Shown piece after piece: positions 33,840 to 43,852 of a stretch of 64,000 nt of DNA. Location of the stretch: the NCBI GenBank assembly GCA_037176885.1, contig JAWWNJ010000034.1, forward strand, positions 992,001 through 1,056,000, written 5' to 3'. Both the position numbers and the translations under genes were made by a program. Position 1 is the first letter of the stretch. Every line of letters begins with the position of its first letter. The DNA is from Favolaschia claudopus (lineage: Eukaryota; Basidiomycota; Agaricomycetes; Agaricales; Mycenaceae). Under the pieces are notes generated by a model. That model had not been told where the DNA came from, did no database searches, and was given only the letters and a program-made list of their open reading frames with translations.

Positions 33840-35600
33840 CTCAAATTTACAAGTCACCACTCACCTGTTGCAAAGTTGAAGTCCGCGTTAAGCTTGGAAT
33901 TTGAAGTCCCAGCTCCTCGTCTTCTGAACAGCCAGAGTCCGCAAACAGAAGCGTCAATAGGAGAAACTCACCAAGTTGTGACGGCCGAACAATTGAAGAA
34001 CTTGAAGATCATTCTTCAAGTGTCTTGGAGAAACTTGAAGATTCCGACGGCGCCGCGCAGCGGAAGAAATCTTGGACTTCGCAAGGAATTAGTTAGATTT
34101 GAGAAGGAGATAGGCATAGCAGTGCACTCACCAATCCAGCCGCGCAGCGAAGAAAAATTTCTTCGACCTTGCGGACTTGAGAAATTTGACTACGTTGGCA
34201 GTGATGTGTTGAAGGTGTAGGCCGCGCAGCGGAGAGAAAAGAATGGCACTTCAAATCAGCCCAGAAAACGCGTCATAATGGTTCAATACACGCACCTGAA
34301 TACCGATGAGTTACCAGGTTTTTTTGCCGGAGCGCGAAATCTCAAATTTCCCAAACGGGATGTCATCGTTGATGATGACGAAGTGGCCCCGCGCAGCGGG
34401 AAGAAAAAAAAATCTAGCAGTCAAAATCAACGCAGAAACGCTTCAAGTGAGTAGAATAGACGTACCTGAATACCATCGAGCTCAAAACCTCGCTCGCGGG
34501 AACGCGATATATCGAATTTCCGAAATGGGGTGTCGGTGTTGATGACGAAGAAGAGGCCCGCGCAGCGGGAACAAAATTTCCTCGAAGTGTCAAGTCAGTG
34601 AGGAAACAGGCTGGATGAGGGGAGGAACTTACTTGGAAGCCTCGTTGGACGCATAAAAATCAAATTTTGATTTGAAGGGTTGGTGGAGATGCTGGATGCC
34701 GCGCAGCGGAGAAATTTTGGTTATGGGGGAGAGAATTAGTACAGAACGCATGTAAAGTAGGGTATTAACGCACTTGTAGAGGGCCTTGAGATGTCGCTCG
34801 GCGGAAGTCGAGATATCGAGGCTTGAATTTTCAGAAGTTGAGAGAATGTGAATCAAAGTTATATGCGAAGCCACGTACCTTATCTAGAGAATAACCCTCT
34901 CGCGGGACGTCGATACGTATAGTAATCGACGTGCCCAACGTGCGGCTGGGTTGGTTAAGAGTTGAAACAAAAGAAGAGAAAGGTTACCTCACCGGGCTCA
35001 CCCAGACTAACCGACGTCAAAAGAACACCGAAAATTACAGAATCTTGGCAAGAAGACAGAAGATCGTAAGACAAAGAGAATGTGAATAGAAGACTACCAA
35101 GCTCACCAGAATTCTCGCTCACCGGACGGCGATATATAGTGTCGAAGCAATGGCGCCGCTTCGCGGCGTCCGCGATGTCAACAGCGACCCGGGATTTAAT
35201 GAATACCTGCAGGCTCTGCAGGTTTCGCTGCGTGAAAAGTCGGGGGCAGGATTTGCCTGCCGGCGGCCACAATTTCTGAAAAAGCCGCGTCAAAAGAAGG
35301 AAAAATCCAAGCAAAAGTTGACTCAGCCGAGGTCCCGCTCGCGGGACGTCGATGCGTCGTGTCGAGGGATAGCGCCGCTTCGCGGCGCGGCGGTGACGGC
35401 GGCAGCAACGCCAATGCCAAACAGCAGGCTGCTCGACGCGTCGGGGAGCGGGGTTAGCCTGCCGGCGGCCAAATTCCGGTGCAAAAATGGCTGAATAAGT
35501 CGTTAGTTTGAAGGTAAAGAGAATAGACAAAACAGACTTGGAGTGCCGCTCGGCGGACGTCGATACGTATACTCAAAGTGTTGAGGGGGCCTTTTTGAAG
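33840..35600 (-). repeat. Left arm of element U: array of related exon-like modules
   Basis: The motif cgctcgcgggacgtcgatacg and variants recur at about 34327, 34489, 34793, 34894, 35113, 35331 and 35545. A second motif, ccgcgcagcgg, recurs at about 34052, 34140, 34222, 34389, 34558 and 34699. Reverse-strand donors occur at about 33850, 33970, 34126, 34289, 34467, 34630, 34773 and 34880. On the reverse strand the first motif reads as related peptides, for example DISRSRERGFELDGIQ, EISRSGKKTW, DISTSAERHLKALYK and YISPSGEREFW. Two neighbouring modules are alike over about 110 bases. Some modules hit stops, so the array is a decayed coding array or a satellite. The same array lies at 44196-45956. 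Confidence 0.6.
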
Positions 35601-37352
35601 AGGAGAACTTGATAACAACGCTAAGGAAGATGTTCGGTGAGAGAGACGTCAAGGAATAGGGTGAAAACTTACGAAGGATTAGACGAGAAGAATTTTTTTG
35701 AGCGGGGAAAGGGAGGTGGGATGGTGGTGGTACGGAGACAAGAGGTTGGTTTGGTGCTATGTGTACACTGGCATCGGTTGAGTTGTCCGTCGCAACAAAA
35801 AATCAAAACGAATTCAAAATCAATGTATATTGAATCAACTTGGAAGTTGATACCCCCAAGCGAAAGTGCGAGGAAAGCGCACCATCTCTTTACTCAAACT
35901 CTGAGGTATGAGCTCTTATACTTCAGCAAACCAGTTTGCAAAGAAAACGAATGCTTACCGTGCAGACTATGCTCGCAGGAAAAAAAATGGAAAAGCAAAA
36001 CACTCGCCGCTGAAAAATCTCGCGGTTTCGGCAGCGGCATAACGTTGGCACTGTTTCAATCTCACAACGAGTCACATTGATTGATGCGAGTTGGCAAAGG
36101 GTCGGAAGAGGGAAGGCGGGGCAAAGACAAAACCAAGAGCTCGTGTTTCCTGAGTCAATCAACAGGGAAATCGAATCCAGCCAGAGTGCTGCTCAGAAGC
36201 AGAATGGCCAAGACACACAGACTTCGAGTGAGTCGGTCCAAGCGAGCACTGCTCAATTTTGAGGAAGTCCAAACACTTAGTTACCTTTTGGTTGTGTGGG
36301 CGCGCGCTGACGCGCGCTGGCAGAAGTTGATCAAGAAGTTCTTGAGAAGTCCCAGACTTTTGGTCCCAGTTGAATAAGCGAGCCATTTGCAGATTGACCC
36401 AGAAAGACGGCGAGCCTCGCCCGAAGTGTCGGCGAGAACGCCGCGATCTGCGCGAGATGACGAGAGGAAGCAAGAAGAAAAAGCGAAAATTGATCGCCCT
36501 CGAGGTCACGTGATCTAATGTTCGACTTTCGGTTTTTTCGGTCCGCCAACCCCGTAAGTCAATTTTGCTGCGTCCTCGCAATTCCCAACGGAGATATGTC
36601 AGCTCTTGCTCTTGACTTTCATGATCTTTTTCCCCTGCGGCGCACCTACGGTCTCGGTCGACTCGGGAAACTCAGACGACACTACGGGCAACTTACCCAA
36701 CGCGAATCTGGCTCCATTTGGCCTGCGCGCCGTCGGAAACGGCTGGAACGACGATTATGCGCAATTTAAAAAACGGAGGTCCAGGTGAATTCCTCCGCGG
36801 TTCCATCACATCACATTAGCCGAGATCACGTCTCCTAGATACTGCGCGACAGCGGGGAGCTTTCTGAGGCGATTGGAGCGGGAACAGCGTCTCGATGAAT
36901 TTCTGTGCGTTTCCGCATGTCTTCGCTTATATCCCCGTACTGGGCTGACTCTCGCGACTCCGTCAACCTTCAGAAAATTTATTTTGTTGTTCTACGTCTC
37001 TGGTGCGTCTCCCACAACCACAGAACGCCTCGAATAGCTCAAATATTGAATTCACACCTCCCCAAAACCTCCGCTCTCCAGCCCTCAAATCCCCCAGATC
37101 AACATATCTCGATAAGGAAATACGGTCCGTTTTGCAATCAAAGAAGCCTGTTAGGTGCATGGCAGCTTCCATGCGGCTCAACGCAACTTACGAATATTTC
37201 AATTCTTTTCACGCATTCAGTCGAGGTCGCCGCGACAGCGCCCGGGAGCCGTCTGACTCATGCTACTGCAGAGGTGCTCTGTTGGGGCAAGATGCCCGTG
37301 AAGAATTTGGAGAATGGCGCCATATTTCGGCGAGCTGGGGGCCGGTGGGCTG

Positions 37353-37360
37353 TATATAAG
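37353..37360 (+). promoter_or_regulatory. TATA-like box at the head of the right arm of element U
   Basis: TATATAAG, followed after a few bases by gtaggtgagt and a pyrimidine-rich stretch that opens the first intron-like segment. It is a candidate start for rightward transcription. Repeated at 47709-47716. Confidence 0.4.
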
Positions 37361-40270
37361 GTAGGTGAGTTTGACAATCAGAGCATGGGTTTCTTCCCTC
37401 CCACTTGACCTCTCTCACTCTTACCCTTTCCTTTGCTTCTCTATTGAAGTCCTTCAAGTTTTCGTTCGCTTTTGAAGCCTTCAACTCGAGTTCAACTTCA
37501 ATTCGCAGTTGAGTTGTTTAGGTGCGCAACTTACTTTTTCTTTGATTCAGCTTCGCTGACTTTCTTATACCTTCAACTGAAGCTCAGTACAAGCTTGTTT
37601 GAGTTGAATGGTGACGTTTCAGCAATTGCTTTCGGTTTCAATCATCGTTCAATGCCCTCACTGACCTATTTGCTTTAGTATGCTCAGCTTACTTTGTCTC
37701 GGTGTTGTATTCAAGGTGCGTCGTTCAATGCTCTTTCAATTTTACTGACTGCTTTGAAACAAGGCCTCCTTTTGCTCGATACCCTTCGATTGCGAAACTA
37801 TACGCCGGTACGTTCACCCTTCGATTCGTTTTCGTTGTGTCTTTGAAGTCATCCTTCAATGACCCGTTCAGTTTGGTGCTGTGGTGAGTTATGAACCCGT
37901 CGTTGTTATCCTGATTGACTGACTATGTTCATCCAGAATGCATTTGAATTTGTTCCTCAATGTTATCTGTGAAGGATCGGGGTCACCGATGTAATGAGAC
38001 TTCGAGGTTCCCGGTGAATGAGGTGCGCAATCCGTCGATTTGGATTCTATCTCGGCATTGCTAACTCGTTCAAACGAGCATCGAGTTCCTTCAGCTTTCT
38101 TTCCTTCTCATTGACTTTTGCTGACTACTTCGTAACCAGGTACTTATCGTCTATTGCAGCGTTCAATTTCGAAACTATATACCAGTAAGCAACGATTCAA
38201 CGCGTCTTCGTTCTATATCTAACCTTGCTTTAATACTGTAGTTATCGTTCAATACTCGGTTCGCTTCGGCGCCTTGGTAAATCACTAAACTGACCTTGCT
38301 TCTAACTCTACTGACTGTATTGATTCAGGATAGCCTTCAATTCATTCCACCGCGATATCGTTGAAGGATTGGGTCATAGATGGGAAGGAACGTTGACGTT
38401 GGGGTTGAGGTTTATGTTCAACAAGGTGCGCAACGCGTGAATTTGCAAACCTTACCTTTTCTCTGACTTCACCTTCATTCCCAGCCCTTACTCAATCGGA
38501 ACCAGAGCACTATATACCGAGATTATGACGGTACGCCCAAATCTTCTTCGCTTTCCACTTCACACTTGAATGCTCGCTGACTTCAATTTTGAATATATCC
38601 AGGCCGAAACTCCGACTCTTTGGATTAGACTTCAAAACCACCTTTCTTTTCCGTTTGAACGCTGGATCTATGCAAGTATGTGAGCTCCTTATCTTTATAT
38701 CGTCGAAATACTGACTGACCTGCTTTTTGAAAGGGTTTCGACTTCATTCTTCAACGTCTTCTTCCAAGTGCTGGGCTATGGATGTAGTGAACAACGAGTT
38801 AATTTCAGTGCGCCATCCTTCATTCACATATCTAGGGCTTCTCTGACTTCATTATAGCTTTCGTTTGACGCGTTTCTTTCAACCATATGTACACCGAAAT
38901 TATGACAGTATGTATGAATGTTCGTTCAATTTTCGAAAATGCACGCTGACGTTGTAGTTATATGCTACTCCAGACGCCGAACCTCTGGCGGTTTGAGATC
39001 AGGTTAGACTTTCGTTCAGTTGAATGCCGAGACTATGCCCCCATTGTGAGTCAATTCTGCTTCTATATTCGAAAGCCTGATTGACTGACTGCAATTTTGA
39101 CTCTATTGAAGGCCGAAACTATGTTCGTTTGATTTGAATCGCGCGCGCGAGCGCGCAAATTCAACTGATGTTCTGAAAAGGTAAGCAACTAACTGTTGAT
39201 TCGAGCAGGGACCGACCCTAAGCTTCAACTGTCTACAAGGTGAGCTTTCGTTCGATAGCTTCTCACTTATTCAATTGCTAACGATTGATAGCTTGCTTGA
39301 GTATCATCGACATTCGATCACTACTTAGCTTGAAGCAAACAAAGGAAGTGACTTGAACGTCTCGTTCAAGTATCCTCGAAGGTAAGTTCAATTCACTTCA
39401 ACTTGATTTGGTTCATCTTCATCTCTGCCATACTGACCCTCATACATTCAATAGACTCGCATTGTGATCGTCGAAGGTGAGTCCTATTCATCTACTTCAA
39501 TTTGTTCAACACTGATTGTTTGAACAGGATGTTGATATTCTTCAAAGTGCACTTGGTGAGATGCACATTGCGACTGGTTAGCGCAGTGACCGCCGGTAAG
39601 CGATTTCAATTCAACATTCTCTCATCTCAATCCTTTTCTGATTTCTTTCCTTCATAGTGTCGATTCGCAATTCCTAGTTCACACCTCTGGTGAGTTCAAC
39701 TTCGAATTCCTATCATTGATTTCATTCGTTTCAGTCGACGCTCGGCGAGTTGAACCTCACCTCGAGTGAGGTGATTGACAACTGCGGTGAGTTTTCCTTC
39801 GTTTCGTTCTCGTTTTCGTTTCGACTCACTTTGAATTCAACTCTACTACATATAGATCTCTCTACTCAACCCAACTTCAACTGCGCTCTCACACCTCACA
39901 CAAATGCTTGTGAGTTATCGTCGGTTCTTCAATCTTGTTCTTTCGTTTCCTTCTGTTCCGCTTCATTTCGAGGTCAACGCGCCAGGAATTAATTTCAGGT
40001 GAGTTTCAATTGCTGTTCTTACTGACTAACTTGCTCAATTTCTTTGAATCTGGCTTTGTTCTGCAGGATTAAGTTGAATGGCGCTCATCCTACATCTTTG
40101 TGAGTAATTTCCGTTTCAATACCGTTCCCTCGATTCACGCTGACTCAAAGTTGCAGGCTTCTCGTTAGTGCAGGGAAATTCAAGCGGCAAATAATTGTAA
40201 GTTATCATTCCGACTCAAATTCCTGAATTCGCTAACTCGTCTCGCGCAATAGTTTGTCAAAAAATCGATA
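37360..40270 (+). ncRNA. Candidate heavily spliced, mainly non-coding transcript (right arm of element U)
   Basis: More than twenty donor-like signals (gtgcgcaa at 37522, 38023 and 38426; gtgcgtcg at 37716; many gtgagt and gtaagc) alternate with branch-point-like ctgac/ctaac and acceptors every 50-70 bases. This leaves exon candidates of about 25-90 bases. The candidate 37937-38022, between atccag and gtgcgc, has stops in all three frames, so a long protein is unlikely. Exons recur in modules: endings like cgaaactatataccag, ccgagattatgacg and ccgaaattatgacag repeat every 300-400 bases. A transcript has not been shown. Alternative: a decayed, amplified coding gene. An identical copy lies at 47716-50626. 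Confidence 0.4.
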
Positions 40271-40413
40271 TATTAGCTCTAAATAGTTGGTTTACATAGT
40301 ACACGCCGCGCTGCAGTCCCGCGCCTCCGCCACTTCCGTCGGCGCGACGAATCAGGCGTTCACTCGGACGCGCCGAGACGAACGCGCCGATGCCGCGGTA
40401 GCGAGGCGACGGG

Positions 40414-41532
40414 TCAGTGCTCAGCGGGGGGTTTTGCGGACGGAGTCGGCGCGGCAGCGGCGTGGGACCGGCGGTCGATGCGGAATCTGCAAACAGGACA
40501 AAGATGAGGTGAGTTTGATTTTTGTCGATTTGAAGAGAAACTTACGGTTTTCGAGGCAGCGCGTGCGAGTTTCGGTGCCGAGTGGGTTTTGGCGCGTGGA
40601 GCGGCGGAATTTGGGCAGCGTACGGGTGCGGGAATAGACGGGGAGGTGTCGAGGGCGGGTAGCCGAACGCGTGTAGTTGTGATTTTGAGTTTTGGGTTTA
40701 TCCGACGAATCGGGAAGGGGCGGGAGTGCTGTGGCGGCGCGCGGGATTGTCTCGGGGGCGAAGGTGGAGTGGACGGGGAGGAGGGAAAGATCGAGTTGGT
40801 GGTGGGTGATGGCGGGTGTGGGAGTAGAGAGGGAGATGGCTTGAGGGAGGGGCTTGAGGTGGCGCTGAGAGTAGAGGGGAGGGATGCGGAATGCGGAAGG
40901 CGGAGGAGAGCGCGGTGGGTGGGGTATAGTATTTGAAAGGTATAGTATTTGAAAGGGAGGCGGCAGCGCTTGAGGGCGACGTGTCGTCGAGAGGAAAGTT
41001 GGGGGAAGCAGATCGGCGGGTTGTAGGGCGGAATGTCGTCCGGCGCGTCGTCGATGACGTGGCGCTGAGCGGAGTGGAGCCTCGAGGAAGAAATGGAATG
41101 GGGAGATGCGGAGGTGGCGGGTGGGAGGGGTGATATAAGTAGAGTGGAGAGGAGGGCGTGTCGTGTGATGAGGATCTGGGGGAAGCGGAAGGGTGAGTAT
41201 ATATTAGAGTGCAAAGAAGGCATAGCGGACGCAGCCGCGGTAGGTAGGTTCAAGGGAGTGGCTGCTTGAGGGATGGGCGGCGTAGGGATAGACCGGGATA
41301 CGGTTGTCGGTGGTGGTGAGTGAGTCGCTGTATTCTGGGTGGAACGCCCGTCTCTTGCGGTTGTCGATGAGCACGTCGAGTCGTCGACAACGGCTTGCCG
41401 TTTGCTTCCGGGCAGAGCGCCGAAGCGCGGTGCCGTGTGCGTTGGCTCGCCGAGGCGCAAACAGGGAGAAGGTGCGTTGGGGGGAGGTATCAGAATGAGT
41501 AAAGAAAGCGGAAGAGTGCATGCGCCACGCAC
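40414..41532 (-). CDS. Long open frame in the GC-rich end of element U, doubtful gene
   Basis: A 372-codon reverse frame rich in Pro, Ser, Arg and His, with one possible zinc-knuckle-like CPVCRFRIDRRSH near its end. GC-rich DNA yields long open frames by chance, several frames on both strands are open here, and no family was recognised. The same frame occurs at 50770..51888. Confidence 0.2.
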   Translation of the reverse strand: MRGACTLPLSLLILIPPPNAPSPCLRLGEPTHTAPRFGALPGSKRQAVVDDSTCSSTTARDGRSTQNTATHSPPPTTVSRSIPTPPIPQAATPLNLPTAAASAMPSLHSNIYSPFRFPQILITRHALLSTLLISPLPPATSASPHSISSSRLHSAQRHVIDDAPDDIPPYNPPICFPQLSSRRHVALKRCRLPFKYYTFQILYPTHRALLRLPHSASLPSTLSATSSPSLKPSPSLLPHPPSPTTNSIFPSSPSTPPSPPRQSRAPPQHSRPFPIRRINPKLKITTTRVRLPALDTSPSIPAPVRCPNSAAPRAKTHSAPKLARAASKTVSFSSNRQKSNSPHLCPVCRFRIDRRSHAAAAPTPSAKPPAEH

Positions 41533-41888
41533 CTAAGAGACCACCCGTACGCGTATCGAATCCCTTGAGCTAGATGGAAACGGGTCAGACAACAAGGAGG
41601 GAAGTAGATATTGGGGACGACGCACCTGACGCTTTAAAAGGGCAGTAGGCGTCGGGTTTTGAAAGTGCTGGCGAGAAAACGCGTCGACAACGGTGCACGC
41701 GGTCTTGTGCGCATATCACTTCAAGATAGGGTCATAAGTCGCGAGTTGCAACTTGCAAGCAACATCCATCACAGCTCGGTAAATGCCGGGTTTCGGTGAT
41801 CTTGAGGCGGCGATACCTATATCGGCTATATTTTGATGTCGGGAGTCCCTGTCTCTTGCCGCTCGTCCGCTCTCCCATCTACCACCTC

Positions 41889-43852
41889 ATGGCCGGAAAA
41901 CAGGTAAACGTGGCCTATAATTCATCAATAAATGTCTTATGGTCTCATCCTAGCTTGGAAAACTAAGACAAGTCAGTCTCTGGCCCGTGCGCCGTTCGCC
42001 GCGAATCCAGAGCTAATCGAACCACTTTTACCCGATTTTTTCTACAGTGGGCGGGCGAGGTTATATCTTCGAGGGATAAGACGACGGTATCCGACGAGTT
42101 CAAGGCTTTGGAGAAAGATGTCGAGCTGCGCAAGGATGGGGCACAGAGGTGTGTGCGCTGTGCTCCTGACCTCCACTATCTGGAATGTTTATATCACGAA
42201 CAGGCTCTTTCTGGCGTCCGAAGCGTACCACAGGAATATCGCGAAAAGAAAGGACGTAGGTGCCCTGGATGATGCGGAGAAGCTCATGCCCGTCGATGCT
42301 CTGGGAATCGTGATGATCATACATGGCGAGGAGTTTGGCGAGGACTCTCCATTCGGTATTCACTCTGGTCTTCAATTATTTACACATTTATTCAAGGCGG
42401 CGCAGGCAATTCCCTCGTCACTCTCGGTCGCGCGCATTGCAAGGTGGCCAAATTACAAGAATCATTCGCACAGTCTTTTCATGACAGCTTCATGGCGTCG
42501 CTTGTACGTTTCAGCGAAGACATCAAAGAGTATGAGGCTCTCCGCAAGAAACTGGAAAGCAGACGGTGTGTGAAACCTGCCATTCCTACAAGCCTTACTT
42601 GACAATTTGTTATCACAGACTCAGCTACGATGCAGCCGTCACCAAGTATGAGAAGTTGAAAAGCAGCAAGAAAGAAAAGGAGCGAAAGGAGGCCGACGAA
42701 GAGATGCAGCGTGCCAAGCTACGCTAGTATGTATCCGCTCCGTGCCCGAGTTTGACGCTCAATCCGTTGCATCTAGTGAGGAAGCAGAGGAGGAGGTTGA
42801 GGCTCACATGCACGCTATTCAAGAGAGCGAAATAGTGCAGCTTCGCGAGCTAACCAGCTTCCTAACCCTCGAGCTCAATTTTGTCGAGCAGTACCTCGAA
42901 GTTCTAAAGGACACTCGTGCAAATTGGCCCAGCGAGTGAGTTTTGTTTCGTCATGTCTACTACAAGGACCCATATCTGCAATAGCTCGCCCCCGTCGAGA
43001 CCCGCTTTTCCCTCCCGTTCACAAAACACCGGTTCGGTGCGATCTAGGAAGTCCGACAAGGCTCCTTCGCAGCCCACTTTCGAGAGCTCGGACGACGAGC
43101 AATCTTCTTCCCGGCCATCCAGTCGTCCATCTAGTCGACCTCCCTCACGCCCGTCGTCTCGCGCATCTCGGAAACGCTCAGACAGCACCGGCACGGCGGG
43201 CGGGGACAAGCGGCGGCTCAGCGTCGCCGGTTGGGCCTCGAGTGCAGTCGGATCCGTCACAGGGCGATCGAAGAAAAACAAGGACAAGGACACATTCGCG
43301 ACTCTCGGGGACGACGGGGAGCGCGATTCCGGACACGGCGAGTCGGATACCAGCGGTCCGGGGGTGTTGTCTGGCACCCTCAACTCCATTACGCGCCGCA
43401 AGAGCGGCAGTACCAATACGACACCGAAGCTTCCGACGAGGATTTTGAAGCCTCCATCGCAGGTGCCGCGCAAAGTTGTCAGGGCACTATACGACTTTTC
43501 TGGGTCGTCGGATGAACTGGCGTTCAAGACAGGGGATAAAATTGTTGTCGTGAACGAAGTTCTTGATGGATGGTGGATGGGGGAGCTCAACGGCAAACAA
43601 GGGCTCTTCCCCACCGCGTACACGGAGAGCGCCCAGGACCGCCCCTCATTGCCTTCCCGTCCCGGGCGAGCTTCGAATCCAGATTTCAGTGACGACTCGA
43701 GGGACATGTACAACGACGATGACGAAGACCCCGACTCTGACGCCAACGAGCACTATGGGCGTCCGATGACGGATAAGAACGAGACATGTCAACAATATAA
43801 AATGTTTATTGACTTTTCGGTAATGGGGGGGGGAATCATAGCAGCTCTGTAG
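41889..43852 (+). pseudogene. BAR-SH3 adaptor gene, copy 2, chimeric and truncated
   Basis: Eight exons, 526 residues if spliced like copy 3. The 5' part up to at least 43387 equals copy 3 (for example c at 43387, where copy 1 has g at 33031). From 43609 on it equals copy 1 (c, where copy 3 has t at 53965; GRASNPD rather than GRVSNPD; no extra Glu codon in the acidic run). It ends with the same 25-residue foreign tail as copy 1. The BAR and SH3 domains are open. The 150 bases upstream are shared; beyond them lies the GC-rich end of element U, which would have to act as promoter. Confidence 0.8.

Larger units (their letters stand above)
31388..41738. repeat. Tandem unit 1: truncated BAR-SH3 gene plus element U
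   Basis: First copy of the 10.36-kb tandem unit. It begins at tcgcgagttgcaacttgcaa, which recurs at 41739 and 52095. The first 2 kb differ from copies 2 and 3 by scattered substitutions and small indels; the remaining 8.3 kb (element U) appears identical to 43772-52094 in every segment compared. Confidence 0.95.
33421..41738. mobile_element. Element U, copy 1: unusual 8.3-kb insert with two divergent repeat-built arms
   Basis: Not recognised as a known transposon class: no terminal inverted repeats, target-site duplication, transposase or reverse transcriptase could be found. Parts: a 48-base piece of the secreted family's 3' flank (33421-33468); a left arm (about 33840-36100) with reverse-strand splice-like signals and repeated motifs; a central region (36100-37350) with a TATATAAG at 37353; a right arm (37360-40270) dense in forward splice-like signals; and a GC-rich right domain (40280-41730). 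The type label mobile_element is a working guess. It could instead be a host locus caught in the duplication. Confidence 0.5.

Noticed and set aside
35150..35494. Forward 114-codon frame in the left arm of element U
   Set aside because: It runs against the direction of the splice-like signals and covers two copies of the GC-rich repeat, so it is probably a repeat artefact.
33421..41738. Element U as an LTR retrotransposon, Helitron or KDZ element
   Set aside because: No long terminal repeats, reverse transcriptase, integrase, Rep/helicase or transposase motif was seen, and the ends are not inverted repeats.
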